A DNA stretch of 64,000 nt from Archegozetes longisetosus (Eukaryota; Arthropoda; Arachnida; Sarcoptiformes; Trhypochthoniidae): assembly GCA_018873245.2 (NCBI GenBank), contig JAEMBT020000008.1:14681172-14745171 (forward strand), in the 5' to 3' direction. A program made the translations under genes and the position numbers. The notes beneath the pieces were generated by a model. That model did no database searches and was not told the DNA's origin. It saw only the letters and a list, made by a program, of their open reading frames with translations. Position 1 is the stretch's first letter; the number at the start of each line of letters is the position of its first letter. Shown piece by piece: positions 1-15,622 of the stretch.

Positions 1-1103
1 TACAACATAAACCAATCAATTGATTTACTTGAGGCCAAAATTAGAAGTCCTATTAATTTAAGTAATTTATGATCGAATTGAAATCGTTTTGTTTTTATTC
101 AGCCTAAAAATGTCTTGGCTTGTGATGGATGTACGGGTCTTGTTTTTAGATGGTTTAACTGAAAAATTAGTTTTTACTCTTACGTGTTTGACTGGCATCA
201 GAGAGAAAGCTTTCACGTGTTCATTAAACGAGATCAACCAAAGCTTATTCGGAACTGTTCAATGCTAATTATGATTATCATGTCATACAGACTCATTTCA
301 CTGACAGGTTGCAAGTTGATCTGAAGATCAAAATAAATTTCACAGTTAATTGTGCAAATGCTCAACGTAAACAAATTAAAGTTATTATAATTCAAATTTT
401 AGTATTGACTCATTGGCTCTAAAATAGAACTGAGCCTATATTTTCCAAAATGTTTACCGAGAGTTTGGACAGAAGTTCAGTTCTATCTATTCCTAAAATG
501 ACATAAGCATGTTAAAAAAATCAAGGTTTCAATGAACTATGGTAATGATTGTCGAAAAGAATATCAGAGCAATCCTTAGACGTTTGGCCAGAACTGTAAC
601 TAAAGCGTGTATCTTGATAGAGAAGAAACATGTTGACAGTAGCGCTTAAGTTCACAGCATACCCTTGTATTTACTGATTGCTGTATAAATACATATAAGA
701 TGCTTTTATTAAAGCTATCTATCATTATACTACTCATCTTGAAACAGAATCGCTTCATTTATAGCTCATATTCTTCTGTGAGCCACCCGATTGTGTTGGA
801 AACTAAACTGATTACTTGCTCAAAAGCTGGTAAAGTTAGCTTCTCTTGATTTACTGACACGTCAAATGCCAGTTAACTTTACTTTTCAATGTCATTGTAA
901 ATAAGACATCAAACTTTTCGTCAACTTTACTTTTCATCAATGCTTCAACTTGAAACTCATTTGAAAAACAGCAACATTTTTATAGTAATCTAATCTCTAT
1001 ACAAATTCTTTGAAGATTATCTTTTTTACTCAATTAGCAAAACTGAAAATATATTCACTTTTGGTGTTTTTGGTTTACTTTTCTTCAATTGAAAAAATGA
1101 AAT

Positions 1104-1332
1104 TACACTCCAAAACTTAATAATCCTCTATAGCGACAAGATAAAGGTCATCGCTATGCCAATCTTCCTATGATGCACACGAATTTTTCGCCAGATTTTA
1201 TTTGTAATTTTTCTGCTGCTACATTTAATATTCGATAAGTTTGCCAGTATCTGAAGATATTATGGTCTGATGGAAAGCACGCTCTCACAGAGCATCATTC
1301 TGTTGATATCGGGGATTAAGTTTTTGAGTGTA
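1104..1332. mobile_element. Short TA-flanked MITE, copy 1
   Basis: A 229-bp element with terminal inverted repeats. The left end reads TACACTCCAAAACTTAATAA and the reverse complement of the right end reads TACACTCAAAAACTTAATCC. The outermost TA on each side fits the TA target duplication of Tc1/mariner-type elements. There is no coding capacity. A related copy in the same orientation lies at 62857-63074; the two share several blocks such as AATAGCGACAAGG-like and ATATTC(G/T)ATAAGTTT motifs. The family assignment is inferred from TIR and TSD only. Confidence 0.6.
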
Positions 1333-1747
1333 AGTTTTATTAGGCAAAAAATTGAAGCTTTAGTGAGATACACTCGAAATACAGATATGCAAGCATCTCT
1401 TCAATAATTAAAATTGTATAATTGATCTATGCACGAATTCGTTAAAACGTGCAACTGTTGGTTAGAAAACTTTACGATAAACTCAATACACGATCATTTT
1501 TTAGAATAATAATAATCAACTGCATTAGCGAATGAAAAACTAATTTTCGGTTTGAGTAAAGACTAGACAGGAATAGCGCATAACAGAGCTGACACAAGTA
1601 CACCTTTTTGTCTGTCATCATTTTTATGACATTACTTATGCCACACGAGTGTTAGTCATAGGCGCTATCCTAAAACAATCACATTTGATCTGAGCTGAAC
1701 GCTGGCTCATTAAACTTTAGAGTTTGTGTCAGTTTTTGATTTTTGAA

Positions 1748-4700
1748 ATGTTGCACACATTGCCATTAATGACAACAGAAGATGTTGAGTTAGTATTGAA
1801 ATTGAATTCAAAGTGAGTTTACTATTAAATATATATTGCATAATATATTGAGAGATAAGTTTTAATTGATGGCATACTAAGTCATAATTAGGTGCAACCT
1901 GTCATTTCATGAATATTTAATGTCTGTTATCATTTTGTGTCTCTATATTAGTTAATATTAAATGTTGATAATCTATATTATACTGTATTTGTTGCATATG
2001 TTTAATGTCTAGCTCTTATTAATTAAATTAGTCGATTCATTCATAATTAATAAAGTACTGAATTATGTACTTCAATAGTATTACAAATAAAAGTTGGTAA
2101 ATAAATCAAAAAGTTTCTAACCGTTGCAAAATCTATTTGAAGCTAGATGAAATGCTAGAAAATAAGTAGCATTTCATATGAGATATACTATTTGATCAGT
2201 CATAATGATAACTAATAGCGATGTTTAGGTAGAGTAAATTTAGTAAAACTCTTATGTTTTAATAACTATGGCTTATGTAATATTGAGAATAAGATTTAAT
2301 TGAATCACTACCGATTGGATACGGTTGCCAAACAAGTCAAGTGCTTTTTATGATAGCTCTAAGTAGATTATTAATACAAAAATATTAGTACACATTAAAT
2401 GCTGGCATCACTATAAGTGTATTTGTATAAGTTAGTGGTCGCTCTCCAAATTCACTAACGAGGTATTGCCTTCGAGATATGAATGAGTGACATTTTTCTA
2501 TCAATCTGTCCCACTATATCTAAATTCATATTATCTTAGTTGTATAGAAATTTGCTATCCTTTTTTATTACTATTACTATCAATTATGTTGGATAACAAT
2601 GAGTTGTTACGAAACCCATTATTAACTGTTCTGTAGTAATGGTCTAATAGTATTGAGAGAATTGCATTGCTCTTCAAAAGTCAAGTTTGCCTTTCAGTTG
2701 AGAACATTTAGTGCGATAACTACTATCAACATTTGCCATTTCGATGAGTCGCTACATGTCAAAAAAGTGAGTCTTTCAATACGATGCGGAAAGTATTGAA
2801 GTTTTCTAAATATTTAGCTTGATAATTTTGTTTATTAGCGGTTTTGCTAAATATGTTAAGTCATAGCTGATGAATATTAACATTTTGAGATGTTAAGTAT
2901 AAGATAAGCGTTGTAAGCAATTCTGAAATGAGCAAATACGCAAATTTGCAGACTTTCATCTAAAAAACTTATTATCAACTCTTGTTCATTAATCTTCCAT
3001 TAACTTGCGTCTGATTGATTCTCAGTAGTTTGATGCAATCAATTATTTGAACAAAACTAAAGTTTGATTAATTGACATATATCTTGGATAAATTTCTTAT
3101 AATCTTATTATTGGGATTGCTTTCTATTAATCTTTTTCAAAATGAATCAGAAATAATCTATGAGTGATTTGATCGCAATTGAATAGAACCATATATTTTA
3201 TACAATTTTTGTGTTTGGATCAATCAAAAGAAGAAATGAGAAAAAGCAAGAATCTGTGGGAGTCGGTATGAAACTAAGAATCGGCATTCTTGTGCCATAT
3301 GTTATAATTGGTGAATGTTGGTCGAGAAAAAGATAGGAAGCTGGAGATCACGAAACAAGCAGTAGTGATAGGAGAGATAGTTGTGTCTCAATGTGTATTT
3401 TTGCTGAGTTCAGTTAACATAACGATCACATTAACCAATCCCTTCATGAATTACTGTCAATAGAAAACGACATGCAAGAAATGACTCAATTTTCTTCTTT
3501 AAAGGCTTTGCTATTTTTAGGTTAAAATTGATTTTAATATTGCATCCGTTGCCCATAACAGCCTCTTATGTGACAACTTTATACTTATAATTAATTAGTT
3601 ATTGGATGCCAACGAATTCGGTTACAACAAGTTGTGTGGTACACGTTATAAGAAAAATCGATCTATTTCACAATAAACTAAAAGTGAATTTTAGATCAAA
3701 TAGACTGTATGAATAGTTGACAAAAGTTACAAATATCGACTCAATCATAAATAGTTGGAAAAGTTCATAGTAAACTGTTTACTAATAATACTTTTATAGT
3801 TGTTTAAGCATAGAATCACTGCAATTAGTGAGTAATACAATTATAAGCAAAACATTTACAAACAAACTAAATACAGCTAAATATAGAATATAATTCTAAC
3901 GCCTTCTTATTCTTATTTCTTCTTTTAGGAAAGTTTGCAATAATTGTAAATGTCCCCGAGAGTCCCACGATGTCTATCATGAAGACTTCGTTGACGTTCG
4001 CGATAGAATCGGATTTAAACCCAATCAATGTGTCTCCAAAGAAAAAACGTTACAAGAAGGATACTCTTGGGTTCCACCTGGACTTTCTAGTGATAAGGTA
4101 TTCCAACGACTGAACAGATTACTTTAATGGCCGAACAAATTGTAGATCTTGTAAAATATAAGAAAAAGCCTGCAGCTGACAGCTCAGATCAATTGAAGCT
4201 AGCTCATCGTTGTGAGTGTCCACAACTTCGCAAATGTTTTCAGTCTATTTATAAGTTTTTGCAAAAGATATATCGTTAAACGGAGAGTATGTATAAATTA
4301 CAAGACGTGGTAAATGCGTGAACGTAACACGAATGAGAAATAGCGTCCAGAGTTATACAAATAAGTTATATACAAATCTGGTCTCATATTTCTTCTAACA
4401 ACTACAAAACAAGAGATCGAATGACTTGTGAGCTGTTTTTCTATGAGAAAGTTGCACTTAACTGCTGTTCAAGATGAACAAAACCATCGTATCTTTGCAT
4501 CCTTAAGAAATAGAATATAAAATCAATAACAACTCCTGTAGAATGAATAATGTGCTTCAATTGCAGCCACACTTATGTAGGAAACACTTTTTATTGCGCA
4601 ACTATTTTATATATTCAACTATTTTCATTTGCGACAAACTTTTTCTGGATATACATTCAGTTTAGGTCGATTTTCAGTTTAAGTTGCTTTTCATTTTCGA

Positions 4701-7700
4701 AACCCTTTTATCGATAGACACATTCAATTATTGATTGAATATAGTCTTGAACTCGTGCCATAAAGTGCTATCTGTAATTGAAACAACATTACAGGTAGCA
4801 CTTAACAGCGGCCAACTGACCAGACGTTTACTTTGCCACTTCAGTCGACGCAAATATTTATAAGTTTATTTAGTTTATTTAGTTTTAGTCATTTCATATT
4901 TTAACTAGATTAATAGAAACTAAAATATATGTTCATGTTAGCGATGCTTTTATTCTTACCCTTTCCATCTATAATTCAATTGATTTGACTTTTATATTAT
5001 TAATGTTTGATTAATTGGGTATTAAAAATTGCTCAGTCACTCATGTTTTTACTCGACAAGGAGTCAAAGTCATCATTCAAGTACTTCTCAATGTTTGATG
5101 AAAACACTTTAATCTTTAGGAATCTGAAAGTAAAGCTGAAATCAAATTTATAAGCTATAAAAACCATGATAAAACACTCATTTTAAATCTTAGCTTGATT
5201 TTAGTAAACATATCAGCAGTACTCTTCAATTAAAGTCAGCTGTAAACCTGATTATTCCTTTATCTTTCCATTAAAATTTCAGATAAGTTATGTCGTAAAG
5301 TTTGAATTTGTTCAGCAGTGGACAAATTTGAAAATGTTATCAAGAAAACTTAAGTAAATTTAATTTATTGATGTTTACTCAAATCGAAAAATAAGATGTG
5401 ACTCGACGAACAACACTATGACTAACCCGTCATATTATGATAACTCTTAAACTAATACTCTATTGAATAACAAATCTATAAGTGTTAACAACCAATTTAT
5501 CACTTCTTAAACTTCATAAGGCTTTTAGAGGATTAGCATTAATTCCACGATCAATAAGTTTCTAAATGATTAACCAGAGCTAAGGTATCAGATGGTTACA
5601 TAGAAAACACACATAATGTCATAAGAGAACTGACCGAAAGATTAAGAAGCAAACTCTAGCGGAAGTTGCAAAAGCAAGATTTAGTCTAGGGACCACAAAT
5701 ACAATTTTCTTCCAGAGACCAATACTTGAAGTGAGCTCACTCAGCAAAGTAATCATGTCAGGTGTCACAATCTGTTTGTAATAGACCTTTCAATCTCACT
5801 GTTCTGGTTTTGGTTAATTTTGACCATTCCTTTGAGACACAATTCTCTATTGTGTTCTGTAGTAACTCACAGAATGTATCGTACTTTCCAACTAAACTTA
5901 AACCAGTATTGAAGTTTCAATGTGTGCTGGCTTTGTTATAGACATATCGACCCTTATATTACAGTTCTTATAAGATAGAATAAGACTTCTTGTTGTTGAC
6001 AAAGATAAATTTATGTCAATTTTGATGTATGATTTTCCTGAAAAATAACTATTAAAACTTTATACATATTACAGAAATTTTTGACAAATGTCTATTCTGT
6101 CTATCAAAGTATGGAGAGATTGATCGTTAAAATTGCACAAAGCATTCAGTAAATGTTTGTTATGTCTATTAAAAAGTTATATTTGAAATATTTGAAATGA
6201 CAATTTAAATAAATGTGATTTAAGAGAATTTTGCGCATAGGAAACAGTTGAGAACTTGTTAATAATATACTGATGACTATTTGTGCAAAAGTTATTAGTA
6301 TTGAGGAGAAAGTTACGTGACACTATAAACAAATACTGGGATTTCATATAGTATTATTTGAAATTATAATTTCACATCAACTATTTTAATGCGATTCAGT
6401 AGTTTACAATAAGCTCTTGCATCGCTTATCGTCTTCTTGTAGTATTGGTCCAATCGATCTGAGCGCAACTTTTTCTTCAAACATAGCTTATAAGCATTTG
6501 AAGTCGTTTAAATTAATAGTTAGACTTTTGTCTCATAAATCTAACTGATGTGTGCTTTCAAGTACTTTAGAAGTCGAAGCTTTAATACTTCCTACTAGGC
6601 TTAAAGGTTATTATATTAAAAAAGTTCAATCATTTACATCCATAAATTATAATTATTAAATCTTTTTTTTTGTCAATTGTTAAACCAACAGATTAAAGAC
6701 TTATTTTAACTTCTACCTAAGCTTCAATCAATGATATTTTAAAATTTTAACTAAATATTTTTGTTTGAGTCAAGCTTTTATAAAATCAATAAAAAGTTGA
6801 CGAATCGTATGAAAAGTGGTTGAATAAGACCTGGAAAAGTGAAGTTTTCGGCATAGAATAATTAAAATTATGATTTTAGTGATTGGTTATGATTATATCT
6901 AATATGTAATTTGTGTTATCATTTCAGATTGAGCTATATTTTTCACAGTTGCCTGTTCACAAAGTGCCGCGTTTGGGAACTCAGGGGGAAAAGTATCGTG
7001 ATTTGCAGCTTATTGTACAACTTCCAAAACAAGATTTAGCTCTCGCTTATTGTAAATTCCTTGAACAAGAAAACTGGAAGCACTTCGAAGATTTTGTCAA
7101 TAATAGAAACGAGTTTGCACTCGATATTGGATATGTCAAATCTTCGCCTGACAAAAAAAATGTAAAGTCACTTATCTGTGAAAACCTTTCAGTTTGATCC
7201 TATAATTAATTAAATTTATTTGAATAGGAGTGTCGAAAATGTGGCAAATCGATAGGAGTGTTAGACATAGCTGTGATTGCGCCAAAATTTGGCGAAGAAG
7301 TTGCGTGGCATCCCAACTGCTTTAGTTGTACGGTTTGCGATGAACTTCTTGTTGATCTCACTTATTGCGTTAAAGACGCTAAACTATTCTGTGAACGACA
7401 TTATGCAGAATCCATCAAACCGAGATGTTCTGCGTGTGATGAGGTATTATATCTTATATCGAATTGATCTCGTAACCTTATTTGCTAGCATTTGCATATT
7501 ATCCCAATGAAGTAAACCTTTTAGTTTGTGCGCATATAGTTAGATGTCTTAAGCAGTACTGCGAGTTCTCAGTATTTGTTTCAATTGAATTTATCAGAAA
7601 CTATGTTTAGTATAAAGTGAATATTGCGATAACTAGTCATCGATTTGTTTTGGTGGTTCAAAACTAATAAAAATAGAGCTCAATAATAGTACACCAAATA

Positions 7701-10700
7701 TAGAAATGATGGCTCGTTTTTATCTTATACATGAATCAGAATAATTTGATTTCATATCAGATTTGCACTTAGATTCAGTATCGCATTGCAAAAACTTAAG
7801 CATTGCTAAGCACTAGTAATGATAAACAGCATTTAGATAGAAGAAAACAAAGTGAAAATAAATTGAAAATAAATTGAAAATAAATTGAAAATAAATTGAA
7901 AATAGAGTGAATAACGTGAAATATATCGCTAAAAATGGGAGACATAATTTAATTAGGAAAAAATTAGACCTTGTTTTCGTTATTAGCTTACGTGTTAGAC
8001 TCGCATTAAACTTGTGCATATTTGATTTCCTCTAAACAGTCACACCCTTTCGATCTTTCAGTAATTCCTAAATTATTCATATTAATCAATTTACTCTGAA
8101 TATCATTAAATATTTGTACACATTTCTATCGATGTCCTGCTGTTTCGTAACTTCAATCTTGTTATTTAAGTACTGTCTATAAAAGCAGGTTTCTCATTGT
8201 TCATATATTTATCTTTAGTTGCTTTTATAAATATTTGATCATTCATAAGATTCTCCGAATTTGTCTGAAATATACTTTCAATATTAACATTTTCAGACCT
8301 AAATGCATGAATAAAGAGTTGACTCTCGTGATAGCTCATCATTTATGTATATGCGTTTGGTCAAATTTGACCGATAAGTTTATCTTAATAGAACCTGCAT
8401 TCAGTCCCACTTTCCATTAGGAAATAAATAAATTCCTAATGAATAGTTTTGTATATAAGGACTGATCTGAATGAATTGACCTATCAATAGATGTTAACCC
8501 ATTCAATACAATACGAAACGTTGAATGTGTGGGAGAAAATATCAAATTTCAAGCTTAATATTCATTACTTGCAAACGTGACATGAATGATAAGATGTGTT
8601 TTAGAAATTCGTATCACTTTATGCGAGAGATTCCTAACTAATCACGCGAAAAGACCTAAACCATTACGAATGATGGCATCCAATCCCATTTCTTCTTCAA
8701 TTGATTCGATGACGTATTATTGATAGCTTTTTACGATTGGAATGCATTTAAATAAGTTTATATTCATAAGATCGACAATAATTCATATAAAAGGCTGTGT
8801 ATTATTTAGAAAAATTACTAGTTTTAGTTTGTTTTGTGAGTTTCAATCTATTTTTGTCATCATATGTTTTCTCTATTTATTCAATTTTTCGATTCACGTA
8901 AAAGTTTTCGTAAGTCTTTCAAACTCATCATATTTTCATTGAAAAGCACTCTTAAAAGATTCGAAGTATTCTAATGTAAGTATATTTGGTTTGGATTTGG
9001 TTTCTGTATAATATCATATTTGATATCTCATGCCCCATGCCATTAACTTCTTTATCTGATGACGGTTTCATAGAGTTTGTGAAAAGCCCTAATTGACAAA
9101 ATAATTAGCCTTATCACGAGTACATTGAAGCAGTTCAATGGTTTAAGTTAGATTTTAATCCGTCAAAAATGTTGAAAGTTTAAATTTTTTAAGAAAGACA
9201 TGAATTGATTGAAATAAATGAAGTTAACTTGAATTTGAAATTGATCGCAATAATTTCAGATATATTATCTTTATTAGAGATGTTAATTTTGAGTAAATAT
9301 TATTAAAGCTCTACACTGAGTCACTTTAAATTAACTTAACTTTATTATCTAGATTTAAAATTAGTGTCTAGAAGATTAATTTCAATTTTGTTCCATTTAA
9401 ACTTAAAATTTGATCAGATGTTACTGTAAAAGACACTTTGTTGCACTGCATTGATATCATGGTAAACATGATTTCTATGAATAACTTTGTACTCTGAAAA
9501 TATTGAATTTCAATTTTAAGTTGAATATTTTCGATAGTTTACTAAATTTGGTAATTGTTTAACTGAAGATGTTTAGTTATTTTAATATAGACATAGTACA
9601 AACAAGCATAAGGCTCAGCTAAACAAAAACTATTTGTTTAATGAAAAGCAATAATGAGTTTTTCGTAAGCATTAGACGTTAGGTTAATATTCATATCGAA
9701 TTATTTACGTTTGGATGAGTATTCACTTTTAGTCATATTGAATATGATTATGAAAATATTTACTCACTTTCTCATTACATAATAAATGAATATGTTTTGC
9801 TTGTTTAGGCTATTTTGAGTTTCAATTTATTTTGTATTTACCTTTGTTCAGCTTTATATTAACCATTGATCAAAATTATGAAAAGTAATTTGCCGTATAA
9901 ATATTTTAAGAACATATTGGCTATCAAACAATTTTAGAACAAAAATTGCGAATATTTTTCTCAACTTAAATACTCAACGAGTATTTTGTTTATTCTTAAT
10001 TTCGGATATCCTTTAACTGAATCGCTGTTTGCAAGAGACCACATCATGTCTTTATTGGGCATCTTAATTAAAAAATATATTTGTAATTATGTTTGAGTAT
10101 TTCAACTGTTTCTAAACTTATTGCGTTTGTCTCATAAGTATTAGTTTCTCAAACTTTTAACAATTTGAAAATTGAGTAAAAAATTAAGTTAGACTTAAAG
10201 TTAAAATAAACTTATAAAAGTTAATGAAAGTTAATGAAAGTTAATGAAAGTTGTACCAAACATTAGTTAGAATAAATTAGATGACATATCTTAATTATTA
10301 TAAATTATAATACACAGAGTAAACATATATTTCAATTGATGTTTCCTTTTCTTCAAATTGTTCTAATTCTAAATGTGAGCGCTTTTCAACCCATCCGTAC
10401 ATTGTTTAAGTCAATGAGGAAGTCGTCAATTCAAATTATGTTTTCATTCTAAAACACAAAATAGACTTGATTACTACGATCGTTTTTATTTAGAAATAAC
10501 TCTATCTCTTCAGAACAATAGAAAACAAAGCATATATTTAGCAATTCAAATAAGATTGTTGTGTTGTTTAACTTGTGTGGTCTGTTACGTCAAACTTCAA
10601 ATAGTTTTGCCTAAACCAGTTAGAATTTTTAGTAAGATTTCTCGAGCTGTAAGTCAATTTCACCGATTATAACCAATTTCTATTTCCGTCAACATTAGTT

Positions 10701-13700
10701 TTCGATGCTCTAAGTATTGTAAAATATAATTTCAATTATTAATTAAGTTGAGCCATACTTTTGTTTCATAAACGTTGACTAATCACTAAATTGAGTTAAA
10801 TTATTGCGCGAATCACTCATTAAAGACTTAAGAAAATAGTAGAAACGAGAAAAAGTAATCGTACCACAACAAGAGTTAATGTGATTCCTTGAAGTACGAT
10901 GTTATGTTTAGTTTATTGCTAAGACGGATCTTTTATAAGCATTCATACATTGTAGCAAAATAAATACTCTCAATTTTTCACATTTATTATGGCAAAAAAG
11001 CAAAGTAAACACTTCTGGAAGACATAAATACTCGCCAACACTATAAAATATATTACGCCAAACTTTGCTTCAATTTGATCAATTTACCATCAAAAATATC
11101 ATTGTCTACAGATAGACCTAATCTTTTCTAATCACCATAGTTTACAAGTCAATTTAGTATCCATCTTCTCATTTCTACCTAAAAATCAACATTCAATCGA
11201 GTGTTCTTGTCTATTGAGTTAGAATAAGTTTTGTTGACTAAGAAGAGCGTTTTACACTTTTTCACTTACAGATTAGCACTACATTTACTGAGACTATTTA
11301 TAGTCTAAAACCTTATTTAAATCATGTCAATCGAATCTACATGTAAAATACTAACTAAAAGATAGTTCATTTGTCAATGTTTGCCTCAAAAGCACTAATT
11401 TATGTGTTTGTCCTCGGCTTAAGCGCTTACTGGGAGACTTCTTTTTGGTTTTTACGTGATTTGTATTGATTGATATGTAATGTGATTGTTTGGCAGACGT
11501 AGTTGTGCGACAGTCAGCTTAATAAATAGTATGTTCTGCTCATTGAATTGCTCTGAAGCATTTCTCAAAATAGACCAATTATTGCGCACATAATGACGGA
11601 ATTAATTGATGATTCATCACTTTAATCACTTTTTAAGCACTTTATAAATAAATACAATTATTTAATACTAATTCCAATCATTTTTATAATCTGAATCTAA
11701 TTTTAAAAATGGTTTCGCAAAAATAAAATCATAGGCTATTAAAACTGACATTCACTTGAAAGTTTGATCCCTAGCACAGATCCTCCAGATAATTTGATCT
11801 TTTCATGAATACATTTGTGAAAAGTGATTCTGAGAGTATTTTACGGAAATGAGAAAGCTATATTATTAGCGTGTATGAACACTTGTGTTTTGTTTGCCAA
11901 CAAATCAAATTTAGAAATGAAAGAATCTCTATTACAGAGAACTGATGTGTTACTATTATTAAAAAATGTTCAAATCAACAAAAAAGTTAATTAAGTTTAA
12001 AAAAGCGAGTGCCATTCAATAGAATTAGATGTGAACAGTACAACCATTTGAGAGTATAATTTGAGAAACTCTTATAAATAATTGGCTTAAGCTGTTTGTT
12101 TGGCAGAGACATTTAATTTCTCAAATTGTGTTTGTAATCAAGGTTTTAGGCTAAGTGTAAAATCTTGAAATACTTACGAGAATAAAGTGTGCTCGAATTG
12201 GAACATCTCTTTCTTTAGTGCAATCTTAACTTTAAATTAGTTTCAATAGTGAAACTCGAGTTTATATTTACTTGTTTCACACAATTTAATCATTTTATCG
12301 AAATCTAAATAAGTCTGTTTTTTGTAACGAATGCAAAGAATTTGATATCTGATTCAGAATTGCTATAAATAAAAGAAATATTTAGTGCTATCCAAAAGTC
12401 TTATTGAATTAGTAATGCAGTGAAGAGGGTTTGAGGTGAAACTATAGAGACCATATTTTTAAACAGTTGAAGATTGAAGTTACAAAAATAAAATAAAACT
12501 CATTTTACATTTAAGTTAAATAACAATAATTTGGTACAGAAAAGGATGAAAACTAATAGAAACGAATGTTTTAAAAAGCATGTACAATTAAAATTTTTTA
12601 GTAAATATCACAAGAAAGAGATAGGAGAACATATTCGCTAAGTTCTGTCGTGGTATTAGTAGTCGCTTTGAGAGTTGCCTTTTAAGGTTCCCATTCATAT
12701 TAAACATGCGAAGAAATGAAAGCTCATGAGAAACAATCTTTGCGCACGACACTAATCAAGTTATTCCTGGGATCTTTCCTTTGCTATTTGCTTTTCAATG
12801 CAAATCCATTCTGAGCTCCGGCACTGTCATGTCTCGGTTGGTACTCAGCCCATAAAAACATATTTGTCGCAATCCTTGCAGACCCGCAAAATTAGGGTCT
12901 CTATTTATCCCCTTTAGACATAACCTCTCTTCTTCAAAGCTAAACAATTATTCAATCATTTCCAGAACAAAAAATAGTCTTATATCAACAGCATTTTTCA
13001 AATTCACCTAAATTTGATGACAAACTTCGAGTGATTATGCCATGCATTTAAGGCAAAACATTCGGATATGAATCTGGCTGAGAGTCGAGATTTTTTATCT
13101 TTAGTAGGAGCGCAGACTTCAAATAAAAAATAGAACTGATAGTGAAATATATTTTGGATGAAACCTTAATGAGGTGTTATCATGACTCTCAGCTTATCAA
13201 TTATAGACACTCTTTGAAAGGATTCCTCTTATATGATGCAGCGATTACTGTACTCCTATTGTAATAAAGCATATAAACTCATTAGTAAATGGCTTTCACC
13301 ACTTTGCATATGAGCTATTCTTGTATTGTATACATTCTCATTTCAAATTTAGGTTATATGATCTAAGTTTTAACAAAAAAAAACTTAAGAAATGCAATCA
13401 GTAGCTAAGAATCCAATGAGAGGCTAACTTTGAAAAAACTCTAAAATTCATCTATGTCATCATTTGTACTTGTTTCCTATTGAATTTACACGTAAAAACC
13501 AAACGAAGAAGAAGTGAACTAAATTTCCTTAACCTTAGAAATTTAAAAATAATTGTAATGTTGGTATTTAAATAGTTGTTCATTGATAAAAGTGTTTAGT
13601 TCTACGCCCACTAAACGCGTTTGAGTGGCAGAAGTTTGAGTAGAATAAAGGTCTGGCGTTTGCTCTTCACTGCTCCCAAAGCAGTATAACTATTCTCGAA

Positions 13701-15579
13701 CATCGTCTGTCGAGACTCTCATTTTACGAGTAATTTTTATTCAAGTTGTCACTTGTTTAGCTTTGTTCGTATTGTCTACTGATCTGTTGTCGATTATTGT
13801 GCGCTCGATTATTAGTTCAACTCGAATTTGTTTGCGAAAATGACTGATATCGAACCAAAAAAATCTATTTCTATCAAGAAATCTAAGAAAAAGAAAGTTA
13901 CTATTGAAGAATCGGTATCCAGTTTTGACGATGGAAGGGGTGGTAGAGTGACTATTAGTACAATTGAAAGTTACGGTCCCAGTGATGGGCCCATCATTCA
14001 GGAATATATCGATGATGGCAATGTCAATGAAGAGGTATTCTTCTATTTGAACGCCCTTACAGTGTGTGTCAAAATAGCTTACTTTTCAAGTCTGTAACCA
14101 ATTTTCTTCTCATGCCATCGAACTCCCATTATCTTAAAGTCATTGATTTTATCTTTGCTAAGGAAATGCCAAATATTTTAGAGATTTCTTTTTCATGGTT
14201 CAGGTAACGCATCAAAATCTTAAGTCTCATCAAAGTTCTTATATCAGTCAATATTATGAGAATTTTCAGTAAAGCCAGGAATTAGTTCAGCACTCGTTTT
14301 GGTTGAAATGATTTCAAAGTCTAATCGTTTCTGACTCTTTATTCCGTTCATATTCTTGAAAAATAATGTGACATTCGTCATATGAATATTGTGTGAAAAT
14401 CGCATCTTTATTGTGATAAATGTTTGTCATTTTTATATAAAAAATAACAATTTTTGACTAGTTCAGCGTAAAAACTAATAATTAGCCTATAAATTAAAAA
14501 TAAAAGGGCACAACAGAGCCATTGAAATTCTCTTCCGTAATCAAAATGTTTGAGTTGAAGAGTACAAAAATTGGGTCTTCTATTTATAGATGATCATCAA
14601 ATGTAGCTCAAAGAGTAAACTGATGCTTCACTCGCCTTATTTAACTTGCAATCAACTTATTTGCCCTTAAGCTTGAAAAAACTGTTTCTTATTCTTTCAT
14701 CTCTCTAATCAATTTAAACTTTCAATTCAATTTCAGCTGATATTTTCTGGAGAATACACTAAAGCCATGTCGAAAGATTGGCATTCGGCTCATTTCTGTT
14801 GCTGGCAATGCGATGGATCGTTGACAGGAATGCGTTATGTTCTTCGGGAAGATCATCCTTTTTGCATAAAATGCTACGAACAAGTACACGCTAACGTCTG
14901 CGAAGAGTGCACAAAACCTATTGGCATTGACTCAAAGGTATCATATTCGATCCATCTATAGAATTCATTATAGAATCCATTTGCAGAGTTCATGTATAGA
15001 ATCAATTTGCGGAATTCATATATAGAATTCATTTATAGAATCCATTTACAGAATTTACCTACAGAATCTATCTACAGAATCCATCCACAGCTAATCATAA
15101 TATACTTTTGCTAATTGTGATTCTCGCTCTATTCTTCAACTTTAGGATTTATCATATAAAGAAAAACATTGGCACGAAACTTGCTTCTTGTGCAATAAGT
15201 GTAAGGTTTCACTGGTTGACAAGCCATTCGGTTCGAAGTCTGAACGAATATATTGCGGTGATTGCTACGACGAACAGTTCGCGAGTAGATGCGATGGTTG
15301 CGGTGAAATTTTCAAAGCTGGTATGACTGTAATGTTTGAGAAGTGAAATTCTCACAATAGTTTTTGTCTTAATTCTCACAATGGTTTATGTCTTTTGTCA
15401 GGTACTAAAAAGATGGAATACAAAGGAAAGCAATGGCACGAGAACTGCTTTAGTTGCTTTAAGTGTCAAACTCCAATCGGGAATCAAACTTTTATCCCAC
15501 GAGAAAATGATATCTTTTGTACCAATTGTTTTGAAATGAAATATGCAACTCGTTGCGTTAAGTGTAGTGAGGTATCAAT

Positions 15580-15622
<43 letters not shown>

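Noticed and set aside
7813-8019. Minus-strand open frame over the tandem repeat
   Set aside because: Produced by the 11-bp repeat; composition is low-complexity Phe/Tyr/Leu and it lies inside a Limpet intron.
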